The notes under the pieces were generated by a model, which saw only the letters and a program-made list of their open reading frames with translations, did not search any database and was not told the origin of the DNA. The position numbers and the translations under genes are program-made. A DNA stretch of 64,000 nt from Paragordius varius (lineage: Eukaryota > Nematomorpha): positions 14,880,001-14,944,000 of the forward strand of contig OZ176050.1 in NCBI GenBank assembly GCA_964247055.1, read 5' to 3'. Below, in pieces: positions 50,875-63,000 of the stretch (positions are counted from its first letter, which is position 1; each line of letters begins with the position of its first letter).

Positions 50875-53800
50875 TCAGGCTATAGGCAAGCGTTTTTTAT
50901 GTTCTTTCATAGCTGTGGCATACCATTCCAATTGTTTAAGGAATTTATCAGCCCGTTCATTAAGCGTGGCATCTTTCGGTTTGCCAGTTTCATCGATGGC
51001 CTCCGTGATTTTAGCGATTGAAAGGAGCGAAGGAATTGAAACGGAACCGAGTTCAATCAACATACCTCGTAATTGAATAGCACATCGAACTCCGCCCAGA
51101 AAACCTTGAGAAAAAAAATTTGAGCAAAAAACCAAATCAAGTCCACCACATTTTATAATAATAAATAAATATGTAAATGCTTGATGGCGTATTTTTTCAA
51201 TTGTATTTAAACGGATCCAAAACTTAAATTTTATGATTTAAAAAGTTTTGAGCAAAAATCCCAATGTTTTCCAAAAATAGATTATGAATGATATCTATTT
51301 TTAGCAAACAAAAATATTTTTTGGTAAAAATATGCATTGTTACGAAGATTTATTAGGAGATGAATTTATAAAATTTATGTTTAAAATTCGGTATGGTTTT
51401 AATATCCATTAAAAAACACTCTCTAATCCAGTGGTACTCACCAAAAATTTTGACGGGCCAAATAAAATATATTTTTTTTTCGAGGGCCATGAACCTTATA
51501 ATGGAAAATATTCCATAGCTATTTTACACATATGCACATATTTATACTCTAAATCTGCATAATTGCAGATCGTATGTAAATCCAGCTAAAAACTCGCACC
51601 ATTTACTTTAAAAAATTAAAATATTTTAATAAAAATTATTTTGATATCCAATAATTTTTGACAAATAATCTTGCCAAAACTCCACATTCTACAATTATTC
51701 TTGAGTATAAGCTCCATATTGGAATCATTTTTATAATCTACATTTCAATGATATGCGCCTTATCAAAACATAAATGTTCAAGTTGTTTATTATTGGATAT
51801 ATCCATACGCATGGATTTTCAACGGTTTTATGCAATTTTTAAATTTTTAAAATCTGAATTTTCATTAAATAAAAATGTTAAATGATTGTCTATTTTCAAA
51901 TTAATCTCCGCGGTAAATTTCATATTTTCTCATTATTCGTTTAAAATGTTGAAAGATCCTGGAGTGTTTTATGTTATTAATTTTTCTTCAAAGGCAAATA
52001 TTTGATAAGCGAATTGGGTTGATATTTTGCTCCCTTGAAGACTGTATTAAAAATACTAAGTTTATATGTAATGTCGCAAAGGTAGGCTAATAATCCCACC
52101 ATTTATACCATTAATATCCTAGACACACTTTCTGTTATATTTTAAAACTCTGTCTTAAAACAAAAAATCTATTTAATACTTTGCTAAAGCTTAGCCATCT
52201 CACAGCGGTGTACAAAAGAATATTATAACTCACTGTAACTTTCAATAGGTTTTTGGATTTACGGCGGTTAAATTCTCTGCTACAGATGTGATTAACTCCA
52301 CAACCGTTTTAATTATTATATTTAATGATTCATCTTTTACACGCGAATGATGAATAAAGCATTGAAAGGATAAAATATTTTGCAAATTATATGGGGTTTT
52401 CAAAAAAAGAATAAATTATTTGTTTATTCCAATCATAGAGGGCCAGTCATCTGTTCAGATCAAAACCAATTTCCTCATAGATATACCATTATTATCGAAA
52501 AAAGTGCTAATTATTTCAGAGAAAATCACTTTTTGTGGTATTATTCATTGGTAAAATTTTTAGATATTCCTTGTTGATTATGTTGTCGTTGCAAAATTTC
52601 ACTAAGAGGGCACATTGAGGTGTTGAACTAATATCAGTGCTAGAATCGATAGCAATACTAAAATATTTGCAGTTTTTCAGAGCCAATAATGTATTTTAGA
52701 ACATATATTTAGATATATCTTCAATGCGTCAGGTACATGTTGAATCAAAAAGTTTTTTTAATTTGCCTTGATATATCTTTATTATAAAATTTATCAAATA
52801 AAAAAGTGCAACCATTTATTAGACATTATTTTATTAGTTGAGAATAAACGGTTTCATATTTTCCCCTAAAATATGGCAAATTTCATACGGAGCTAATGTT
52901 ACAGCTTTTTACTGGGAGAAAGCTATGGACACAATTGATTTTTCTTTCTGGTATAATTCCTTAATCTTTTTATATTTTTCGTTTCTTTCTCATGATTTTC
53001 TGGTAATTTATCAGAACGATGGCTGTAAGATGTCTTACAATACTGTATTTTTATGATTTTGTTTTTACATATAATACAGGAAAGAGCATTTTTATTTAAA
53101 ACGACAAGGAATTTGTCTTCCCATTTTTTATTAAAGGAGTGATTTTTATCTGAAAATTTACGTTTTTAGCATTAAATGTCATCCTTTGAATTTATGTTTA
53201 AATATTATGTAAATTTTTCAAAAAAATAGGAATATAATTTGATCAATAAAAACAGGTCAAAATTTAATGATGTTGATTTCAAAAATATTTTATAAGAATG
53301 ATTTATAAAAAATGATGCTAGATATGAAAAGAATATGTATATGCAAGTTTGGGTGAAAGGCTTGCTTAAATACAAAAAAAGAGTGCAATAGTGCCAAAAT
53401 TTTAAAACCATATCATTATAGCGAAATTTTTCTATATTTCGAATTGGGTAAAAGTAAAAATTACCAAAATTGAATCTAAAAAACAAAAATAAAAATAAGC
53501 GAAAATTCGTTTAAGTGTATTTTAAAAGTTCAGTAAAAAATAATTTAGATATCAATATGGTCATAGCGCAATTAAAAATTACTTTTCGAATTGCGATTCT
53601 ATGGTTCAACCTTTTCTTTTCATTTTAAACCTTATATATTTAGTATAAATTAATACATGCAAAAGACGGTAGCTATGTGTAGTGATCGTATGCTGTAAGA
53701 TCAAAGAAAACTGATTTGTTTAATAGTTAAACAAATAAAACTAAATCGATTATAAATTTCTTATATCATTATTTACTCTAAGAACTAATTTTCTTTAATT

Positions 53801-54463
53801 GTAACAAAGTTAAAATTGCGTTGTTTTATCTAAAAGGCATTATAATAAGGCTGGCAAATGGCCTTGGAATTAAAAGCTTTGCCATTTTATAAATTATTCT
53901 GGTTAATTGTTATGCAAAATGGATTAAATATTTCAAGTTGCATATAATATTATATATAATTATGCATACCTATATAGTATGGTTTACGAATAAATTATGT
54001 AAAAAAAATTAAAAGAATATTAATTGTGCTTAATTTAAGATAACAAAATATTTACAAAAAAACGGTATATAAATTACTTATGGAATAACTGCAGATGGCA
54101 GAAGGTTTATGGGCATAAGAAGCGGGCGGAAAATAATCCAAAAGATTGCTTAGAGCTGGTGGAATGGATTGATTGTATTCTGGCGTGATGATTATAAAAG
54201 CATCACTATCTACAATGTCTTTATTAATTGCATGTAAAATCTGAGGCGCATCTTTCGGATCCTTATAGAAATGTAGTGGGCAGCGTACAATAGGTAAATT
54301 TAATTCGAGCGGATCTAATGGAAATGTAAAAGCAAAAATATATACCTAATAATTTGAATTCATGGGCTGTATGCGATAACTTTTCCATAAGAAATTTAGC
54401 GACACGCAAGCCATGTCGATTATCTCGTACGGTTCCAAGAAAAACTAAATACTTTAAAGTCAT
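50875..54463 (-). CDS. NAD(P)H-dependent FMN reductase family protein, 194 aa, three exons
   Basis: Predicted small cytosolic flavodoxin-fold quinone/FMN reductase that would use NAD(P)H to reduce FMN or quinone-like acceptors. Exon 1 54346-54463 ('MTLKYLVFLGTVRDNRHGLR', the (G)(S/T)xRxxR flavin-phosphate loop). A 31-bp intron (54315-54345, GTATAT...TTAG). Exon 2 54078-54314 ('PLHFYKDPKDAP', then 'TPEYNQSIPPALSNLLD', the family motif, then 'PSAICSYS'). A 2.97 kb intron. Exon 3 50875-51104 ('FLGGVRCAIQLRGMLIELG' to '...KKRLPIA', TGA). Phases agree at both junctions (phase 1, phase 1) and the 585 nt give 194 residues, normal for the family, with no frameshift. It looks intact although a dead hAT transposon occupies intron 2. 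The in-frame reading across intron 1 runs into different residues and a stop, so splicing is required. Confidence 0.88.
51429..53160 (-). pseudogene. Degenerate hAT transposase (GTF2IRD2/FAM200/ZBED-like) with one terminus
   Basis: Reading the minus strand from 53160: 'FNKKWEDKFLVVLNKNALSC' followed by 'IICKNK' (N-terminal BED-like CxxC part), 'KNCKYFSIAIDSSTDIS' (about 52680-52630; the YFSIA(L)D(E)STD motif), 'TDDWPSM' (about 52450; usually TDGAPSM), 'AVRWLSFSKVLNRFFVLRQ' (about 52210-52150; the ...RWLSRG(K/R)VL.R.(F)ELR motif) and 'LAYLCDITYKLSIFN' (about 52110-52060). Order and spacing are those of this hAT branch. Many stops and frameshifts show it is long dead. The 3-prime terminus is seen at 51429 as CAGTGGTACTCACCAAAAAT, a typical hAT end; the other end beyond 53160 was not found. 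It lies in intron 2 of the FMN reductase gene, same strand. Confidence 0.85.
53161..54077. other. Remaining intron 2 sequence of the FMN reductase gene
   Basis: AT-rich, no supported feature. The missing end of the hAT element may be hidden here, but no GTGAGTACCACTG-like terminus is visible. Confidence 0.4.
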
Positions 54464-54734
54464 GTGGAATTAATAAGGTAAACAAGGTGAGATTCTCATA
54501 TGCTTTCACGAGGTAAAGGTATACACATTTAATTTTCAAAATTTTATATATACCTTATATAGCATAAACTTTAACACTCAATTCGAATTGGAGTATCTAA
54601 ATATCCAGATTATGTTTGAATCTATATTTTTTAAACGGTATCAATTTTAATTTATGCTTAAATCCTATAAAAATTATATAAAAAGGCCAAAAGATCTAAA
54701 TAAAATTTAATATTACAATAATTCCATGTCAGAC

Positions 54735-55135
54735 TACTTCGACCCATTTTTAATAGTTTCTGCAGAATATTGTGTATATTTGATTTTTAAGATAAAATTG
54801 AAGCAAATTTTTTTTTAAATTACATCTAACATTGATAGAAATAAAAAAGATGTTTATTTTGTATAATACAATGCACACATGCTAGGTTGACTAAGTTTTT
54901 ACCTTTGAGTTCACAACAAAATAAGTAATATCAAGTATTTTTGAATAAATTTTTTTAGATATTTCAGTTTATTAATATTGTATAGGTGCAAAATTTTGCC
55001 ATGGTTATGATTCCCTCCATATTTTTTATAATATTTAATTTTAAACAGGCCTAAGGTATCCAACTCCCCCAATTTGAATCGAAAGACTGTAATGTGTATC
55101 GAAGTGTTAAGCTTTAAATTTAAATAAAATATATA
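54735..55135. repeat. Inverted-repeat family G, left arm
   Basis: Read on the minus strand, this matches 58150-58445 closely: 'TTCGATTCAAATTGGGG', 'AGGCCTGTTTAAAATTAAAT', 'TTTTTTATTTCTATCAATGT' and the intervening spacing agree. The two arms point towards the Helitron-like element 55137-58095, so that element probably entered a G element or lies between two of them. A third copy, 58802-59090, lies in the same orientation as the right arm. Confidence 0.7.
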
Positions 55136-55136
55136 G

Positions 55137-58095
55137 TCCATATATTTATAAAAATGGACAGTGGTAGCTCTGTGATCTGTTTCCGACCGGTACACCCATT
55201 TAAATCCAAATATCTAAAAATAATCATCCCCGACAATAGCTTCGCCCTTTTTTTAATTAGGCCCCCAGTTCAGGCCCACCCCGTGTACAAAACATTTTTT
55301 TTAAAACAGAAGTCTACATAAAATCGTGTCTTTGAGACAGTTTTCCGGAAAACGTGTTGAACCATTCAATTTATATGATCATTGTTTAGTCATTTTCGAT
55401 TGCGCCGAATATAGTCGTCGCTTTTTTAATTTAGGCCCTCTTTTTACCCGCTCCCCCCGTAAAATGCCATTTTTTCAAAAATAAGTCGATAAAAATCATT
55501 TTTTGAATCTATTTTTCGCCCAGGGTATGAGACCGTAAAAATTCAATGAGGGACCAGGTATTATAAAAGGCAAAAATTTTAATGATGCGTTTTTTGTATT
55601 GGCAGCTGGGTAAAAATATCCGCTAAAAACTGCCCCGTCATATCAAAATAGCGTGCCTTTGGGGCTAAATTTCAAAAGGCCTATCAGGCCATATGGGTTT
55701 ACTAGCTCCTTATATTATTACCTGTAACAAATTCAGGTCGTAGGTTGTTTAAAATTAGCCTCAATTAGGCCCTTCACCCCTGAAAAATGCCATAGAATGA
55801 TTTTTTAGTTTTGAGGCAATTTTTTTAAAAACTAATGAGAGCATAAGGAATCAATCATGATTCCAGATATTCTCCGTAAAAAGCATAAATTTTAACAAGG
55901 GCTTTTTTTATCACCTTCTGGGTAGGGAGCTACCGGCCTAAAACTGTGCCACCACATCAAAATTGCGTTGTTTAGGAGTCAATCAGAAAACTTATTAGGA
56001 CACTGTTAAAAGGGTTATCATCATACGCAAATTATCCTTCTCTTTTTTAGTGCATAATACACTTTGGTCCTTGTTACGTTAAAAATATATATTACCTTGG
56101 TTGTGAATGCAAATTATTTTATTTATACTTATTATCTTTAACTACGTTTAAACCACACAACTTTATCCTTGTGAATGCAATAACCAAATTTCCTAATGTA
56201 TATAAGGAATCATTGTAACACACAGAACACATTATATTATATTATTCAGTTTTGATGTTATACTAAATAAATAAATATATCCTTTATAATTTATATTAAC
56301 TATTTGTCAACTGGCGCGGTCGATAAGTTAATATAAATTATAAAGGATATATTTATTTATTTAGTATAACATCAAAACTGAATAATATAATATAATGTGT
56401 TCTGTGTGTTACAATGATTCCTTATATACATTAGGAAATTTGGTTATTGCATTCACAAGGATAAAGTTGTGTGGTTTAAACGTTGTTAAAGATAATAAGT
56501 ATAAATAAAATAATTTGCATTCACAACCAAGGTAATATATATTTTTAACGTAACAAGGACCAAAGTGTATTATGCACTAAAAAAGAGAAGGATAATTTGC
56601 GTATGATGATAACCCTTTTAACAGACACATAAGTATATTAAGGGCCAGAAATATTACCCGTAAAAAGGCAAAAATTTAAGTCGAGTGGTTTTTTAAATAA
56701 GCCGTTAATTAGGCCCTATTCGCCCTAAAAAATAAGCTAACTATCTAATTTTGTAGCCATTCTACCAAAAAATATTTAAAACATATGGAATAAATGATGA
56801 TTCGAGGTATTCCCCTATGAAGGCAATTTTTATCGAACGTCTTTTTTATTATGGCTTCTGGTTAGGGGGCCACCTGCCTACAACAGCGTTACCATATCCA
56901 TACAGCGTGAATTTGAAGGCAAATTATCAGGACATATCAGTTTTATAAGGGCCTGAAATATTCCGTAAAAAGGCAAAAATTTAAGTGGAGCTGTTTTATT
57001 AATTTTTAACTAATTAGGCCCTTGCACTGAAAAATGCGCCACCATAGAATGACTTTTTGGTTTTGAGGCATTTTTTTCGAAAATCCCACGAGAGCATATA
57101 GAATCAATCATGATTCTAGGTATTACCCGAATTAAGTCAATTAATCGAGTGTTTTTTGTTTTGCCCCTGATTAGGGGGCTACCCGCATAAAACTGCATCA
57201 CTATATCGATACAGGTTTTAGAGTCAAATTTCAGGGATAATAGGGAAATATTTTCTGGATATTTCCATATATTCCCGATATAAAGGCAAAAATTTTGCCC
57301 AACGTTTTTTCCTGCTTCTCATAAGGAGCTACCCGCCAAAGACTGCGCCACTATATAGTAATGGCTTTGTTTTGGAGCTAATTTACAGAAAATTTATGAA
57401 GCAATATGAGCTCATTAAAATCTTGAAATATTACCCGTAACTGGGTAAAAATTAAGGTCACGCGTTTTTTTAGCCGCTAATTTGGGTGGCCTTTATGCCT
57501 TAATAATACGCCATCAATAACGATTATTTAATGTTGCGATATGTTTTTGAATAACCCATGAGACGATGGTATCAAAGATATCCAAATAATTGCCCTATAA
57601 AGGCAAAAAATTTAACTCAGCGCTTTTTCCATATTGGTCTATCGGTAGGGTTCTACGGGTTTAAAAGAGCTATTTTTCAAAAAACTTAAGAAGCCATACG
57701 AATTCAGTTCGTAATTCTGCGGAATTTGTATAATATCATTCTTTCCTCAAAAAAGGGACCACAAATGATTTACTTTTTATATCCCTTGATCCCAGCTGTG
57801 TGAACTCATTTTCTAAATTAAACTTTTAACCATGATTTCGTAAAAGGAAAATCTTAAAATAAATCCAATGATTGTTAAATATTTTTAATAAGAGAGTGTT
57901 TAAATATGGTTAATTTCGAGTAAACAATATTTGAGCCTATGCAGAAACTCGTAAATGAATAATTATATACATTCTTTATTAAATATGTTTTTTATTTTTT
58001 ATCTCCATTACCTCTATTTATTGCAAATTATTAAAAATAAATTATCGATGAGACTACCTAGCAGCGAAGCGTGACAGGGCCAACAGTTATCAGTA
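55137..58095 (+). mobile_element. Helitron-like element type 2, uninterrupted paralogue
   Basis: The 5-prime end TCCATATATTTATAAAAATG is one base different from that of the giant copy; here a G, not A, precedes it. The inside contains five to six diverged units that each hold 'GGCAAAAATTTTA', a T-run, 'GCTGGGTA...GCTACCCGC(T)AAAACTGC' and 'ATATC-AAT-GCG' (about 55563, 55885, 56650, 56820, 57285, 57600), the ancestral, not homogenised form of the array monomer. From 57330 to 58090 it runs parallel to 20960-21620 plus 47270-47365, which is how the insertion point of the giant Helitron can be read. It carries the palindromic LTR insertion 56004-56623. The 3-prime end is approximate. Confidence 0.65.
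56004..56623. mobile_element. Palindromic LTR-PBS-inverted LTR insertion, 620 bp
   Basis: Two 297-bp arms (56004-56300, 56327-56623) are exact inverses except for one base I could find (about 56145 against 56486), around a 26-nt loop. Ends are TGTTAAAAGGG and its inverse, flanked by the direct repeat GACAC (55999-56003, 56624-56628). The loop reads TATTTGTCA (completing an LTR of 306 bp that starts TG and ends CA), then AC, then TGGCGCGGTCGATAA, which looks like a tRNA primer-binding site of Ty3/gypsy type. The element is thus one LTR with its primer-binding site, turned back on itself, with integrase-type 5-bp duplication. The related sequence at about 56930 (TTATCAGGACATATCAG) shows the empty site in another unit. 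Confidence 0.8.
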
Positions 58096-58149
58096 ATAAT
58101 TTTTAAAAATGTTTTATTGGAAAAATTCATATTCAAACATAATATTTGT

Positions 58150-58445
58150 TTATACTTTCATTCGATTCAAATTGGGGTAGTTGGATACCCCAGGCCTGTT
58201 TAAAATTAAATACTTTAAAAATATAAAAGGAATCGAAACCGTGGCAAATGTTTGCACTTATATAACAAATTAAACCGAAATATATAAATTTTAAAAAACT
58301 TGTACTTATGGTAATGTAGTAAAAATTTAGTCAAGTCACATGTGTGCATTGGCTTTGAAAAAATACAAAATTAACCACTTTTTTTATTTCTATCAATGTT
58401 AGATGTAATTTAAATAAAAAATAGTTTTAATTTTACCTTTTTTAA
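58150..58445. repeat. Inverted-repeat family G, right arm
   Basis: Inverse of 54735-55135, from 'ATTCGATTCAAATTGGGG' to 'TTCTATCAATGTTAGATG'. It contains short A/T runs and no coding frame. Confidence 0.7.
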
Positions 58446-58499
58446 ATAAACACAGTTGTAATGAATTTTATTCAGTTTTATAGACTTGGGTTGGTTCTT

Positions 58500-58795
58500 C
58501 AATAGTTGATTTAAATAATTAGTTTTATAATCACATTGTTAATAATCAGTTGTTCATAAATTGTAATTATTAATCAGTTGTTTTTAATCAGTTGTTTTTA
58601 TTAATTAGTTGTTTTTGTTAATTAGTTGTTTTTATTATTCAGTTGTAATTATTAATCAGTTTTATTTAATTAGTTTTAATTAGTGTTTAAATTAATCAGT
58701 TGTTTAAAGTCAATTGTTTTATTCAATCATGTTTAAAGTCAGTTGTTTTATACAATCAGTTGTTTAAAGTCAGTGTTTTAATTAACACTTGGATA
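58500..58795. repeat. Minisatellite, TTAATCAGTTGTTT units
   Basis: Some 16-18 imperfect repeats of a roughly 14-18 bp unit, variants TTAATCAGTTGTTT, TTAATTAGTTGTTTT and TTTAAAGTCAGTTGTTT. The second half is a longer unit with AAAGTCA. It lies between two direct copies of repeat G. Confidence 0.85.
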
Positions 58796-58801
58796 CATTA
58801 C

Positions 58802-59090
58802 ATTCATTTTAGTCCTTCGATTCAAATTGTGTTTAAAATTAAATAATTTTAAAATTATGGAAGGAATAGAAACCATGGCATTTTGCACTTATGTAACATT
58901 AAACCGATATATATAAAACTTTCAAAAATACTTGATATTACTTATTTTAAGAAAAACCCAAAGGTAAAAATTTAGTCAACGTGACATATGTGCATTGGCT
59001 GAATTGAAAAATAATAAAAAATAAATTTTATTTCTATCTATGTTAAATAAAAAATTAGTTTTAATTTTACCTTTTTTAAATATATACTAT
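58802..59090. repeat. Inverted-repeat family G, third copy
   Basis: Direct copy of 58150-58445 ('CTTCGATTCAAATTG', 'TGTTTAAAATTAAATAATTT', 'GTCAACGTGACATATGTGCA'). Together with the minisatellite it suggests local duplication of the G end. Confidence 0.65.
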
Positions 59091-60070
59091 ATTTTGTGAA
59101 AATATTGTAAAAGATGGCGTCAAAGTAGTTCATGGAACTTTTTTTTAAATTGAAATTTTATCTAGATATTTTGGTTTTGTTATATAATTTTTATTAGGAT
59201 AGAGGCATAAATTTAAGTTGGGACAGTTTTAGTGGTTTTTTTTTAAAATATTAATTTTCTGGGAATCTAAGTGTTAATAGATTATACCCTTTGGGAAAGA
59301 TTTATATCTCAAAGTTTCGAGTTTATTTAAAAATATGTCCTAAGTCAGATCAAATTTAATCCTATTACACTTTTGGGCACTTTGTCAACACTTTTGACCT
59401 TTTCATTTTTTTGCACGCGATGACATACCGGGATAATTTTTTATCCCAAAACTTAAATTGCCAAACATACTAATGTTTTTTGGTTAAAATTTAATTTATT
59501 AATCTTCTGTTGTATTAATAAATTTACAATTTTTACCCTTTTTTGACTTTTAGAGTCAAAAGGAGATAACTCCAAAACATGATTGAAACAAGCTAATATT
59601 TTAATTAATAATATCAAAAATTTGTTGATAAATTGTAATTTGAAAGCTTTCGAGATTTTATATTTAGCTATATTTTACATTTATTTGCGTTTTTTAATTG
59701 ACGATTTAACTAAATCTCTTAAAATACAGTAAATAGTACATTGTATAATACGAATCCATTTGAAACTTAAACTTTATTTATTCAGTTGTGGATGAATATA
59801 TTTTGGGATCTTTAAATAAAAAACTATTTTTTTAAGATAATTTTTTTGGATAAATAATTTATTTGAAAATGCATACGCATTAACAATTAAGATTATTCAC
59901 TCACACAATATCAGAAAAGATCGATGTGTAACAATTAATTATATGTTTTGCCTGCTAAGTTTTATATTTTTAAACTATAATTAGCTTAGGTGCTGACCAC
60001 CGTTTATGAATGAGGCAATAAACTATTTGGTTTATGTTAGTATACATAATATTTTTTTCAATATAGCAAC
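59091..60070. other. AT-rich region upstream of the receptor-like gene
   Basis: No repeat with defined ends and no coding stretch. The promoter of the gene starting at 60071 should lie here, but no element is distinctive enough to call. Confidence 0.4.
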
Positions 60071-63000
60071 ATGAAGTTCAGTATATCGCTATTCATTATT
60101 TTTGGCCAATATGGATATATTCTTAACCGTATTAAATAATATTATTAAAACAGATCTTAGCTGCTTTTGCAATTCTTGTGAGAATCATTACTGTAAAACA
60201 CTTTCTTCCGGTAGCTGTTATACTACAATAAATAACCCTTTAGGCGGAGTTCATTATGGGTTTTTACATTAATTATTTTTTTTCATGGGTTTAATTTAGA
60301 TTGAATGTAATTACATTTAAAAAATAAAGGCTCCTATCTATTGTTTACAATATATGTAGAACGCTCAAAATTTTATATTTAAAACAATCCTAATTACGTA
60401 TATAAAGGTTTATTAGTGTTGAGGCTTTGCTAAAATTTAATATCCTAAATATTATATTTTTTGTTTTATTTTATAAGTTTTTGTTGTATACTAATGTGAC
60501 CAGATATTTTGAATATGGAGGCAGTACAAAAATAAAACATACTTTGCCTGTTTTTATACTATCGATGTGGTATATTACACAGTTTCCACAAAAAAATATC
60601 CTGATGAAATATATATTTTCTGATAGGAAAATATTAGGATTATCATGGTACTTTTGAATTTAACCTTTACGAGTTATTTAAGAAAGTTATTAACACTTTT
60701 GTAATAGGTGCTCTGTTTAAAATTGCAAAATGTGCGCAATTTTTTTAAATATATTTTTTGGTGAAAGCTAAATATTTCATTTCAAAAATATACCATTTGC
60801 TCTTCAAAAGTGTCCTTGAACACTTCAAGTAGGTCCTTGAACAATTCAAGTTGGTCCTTGAACAATTCAAGTTTGTCCTTGAACATTTCAAGTTGGTCCT
60901 TCAACACTTTAAGTTGGTCCTTAAAATTTATAAATTTTGATTTAACCATAATTTTTGCATTTATTTTTTTATTTATTATTTATTAACCTAATTTTTTTAT
61001 TTATTATATATTTATTATTTAAAAATAAAAATTTTTATTTAAAAACCACTTTTTTGTTTCAAACTATTTTTTTTCAATTGAACAAAATTGTTGACTTTTA
61101 AATGTTTTTAATGAAAAATTTTAATTAATAACCCAGAAAAATTATATATTTTTTCGTTTCGTGTTAAAATCTCATAAATATCCAAAATTATTTTAGGAAA
61201 TTAATAAAGATATACGGTTTCTCAAAGATTAAAAGTTGATATCGATTTCTAATTTATGTTAAATAATAGAAAATGGGTTAAAAACAATAAAATAGATGAA
61301 TTTTTTACGATTTGATTGGTAAAAGTTAAAAACAAAATAAAAAGTCAAAGGACCAACTTGAAGTGTTTAAGGACCAGCTTGAAATGTTCAAGGACACTAT
61401 TGAAGTGCAAATGGTATATCACTAAAATATAACATAAACTACATATAAAAAGCAAAAAATATTTTTAAAATTTTAAATTTTTAGATGTGTGCTTAAAAGC
61501 GAAAATTCCGACATTGTGCAATAATTTTAAATATATACTAAACTTTGATATCAACTAAATATATTAAAAAATGCACACTTTCAAAAATTTAATTTTTAGC
61601 AAATTTTGTTCAAGCGTACTTCATATTATTTTTAAGACTACGATATAAACGATTGAGATGATATAACATTTTATATATATAATTCGATAATGCTAATTCT
61701 CAATCAAAATTTTGTTAAAATATTCGTGCGTTTTTAGATTTATGTTAAATAAAAATTGTGACCAAAATTTGCAAGCAAAACCTTCAAATTAAACATCTGA
61801 ACCTATAGTAATGTTCAACATCATCGAATTATTTAGAAAAAGGGATATATTATATCTTAAAGCGTTATACCGTTTCCATCATGCTTCAAAATCGTTAGAA
61901 GTACGCTTCAACAAAATATCTCAAATTTGTTTATGCAAAAAATAAGAAAATTTTAAAAATTAAAGTGTAGGAAAAAAACTAAGTAATATCTACCCCCCAC
62001 CTAATGAGTATAAAAAACTTAAAAACTCTAAATATTTAATACGAAAAAATGTTATTTCGAAACATATGCCATATATAAAAAATTTCATATAATATGTTAC
62101 GGGAATAACGAATTTCTATATTTTCCGTTTGATAATTATAATAAAAAATGAACTTTCTAAGATCAAACATTTATTAAAATATTAAAAATTTTGTTAATTT
62201 TAAATGTTGAAGTACCTATTTTTACAGAAGCCCTGAGTGAAAGAGCCATTAGCCTGAATCTTGAGTCCGAGATTTATATTTTCGCCACTGCGCGAAAGGC
62301 TGCAATCTTAAGTTTTATGTATGATTCGAGCAGAAATAAAATATTATTAACCAATTAAAAAAAGGCCAATAGTATTTTACCGCAAAATGAATCATTTCTT
62401 TACAAATTATGGGGTAATTACAGAGGGTACTATATTAAGTTTTAAAATTATTTTTTTGAATAAATAAAAGGTAATTGATATATATTTATAAATAACTATT
62501 TTTTTTAATTTAAAAAGCAGTACAAAAGTGGGTGCAGTACAGGCGCAGTTTTTTTCTGAAAACCCAGTACTGTACTGCGAAAAACAGCCTATCTGGTCAC
62601 ATTATTGTATACTCAACTTTTTGTTAAATCTATCCTTTTGAAACTGATCTGATGTTTTTACTGTATTAGCCTACATATTTAAAATTATATTTTCTAATTA
62701 TTTGCCAGCAAATTTTGTAAAACCAATATAAAACATAAACTTAATTCTGCTTTGAAATTCTATATTAACCCAAATCTTTTTTGAATTTATCCCATGTAAA
62801 AAATTGCCAAGTGTGAAAGTACAGCCAAAAATTGATATTAAAGTACATTAATTTAATAAAAATTTGGCAGTCTAATTCTTTTAGAAATAAATATTGAATT
62901 ATCTTAACATGTTTGATATCAATTTATATTGGCTCGATTAAAAATAAAATTTATAGTATTTCAACCTACTTAGTTGAATCTTTTCAAAACGTATCGTTTA

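Noticed and set aside
53205-53486. 93-codon minus ORF in the FMN reductase intron
   Set aside because: Low-complexity F/Y/K/N-rich translation of AT-rich DNA with no match to hAT or to the host gene.
60427-60657. 76-codon plus-strand ORF overlapping the receptor-like intron
   Set aside because: It crosses the hAT boundary at 60492, so it is a chance frame over unrelated sequences.
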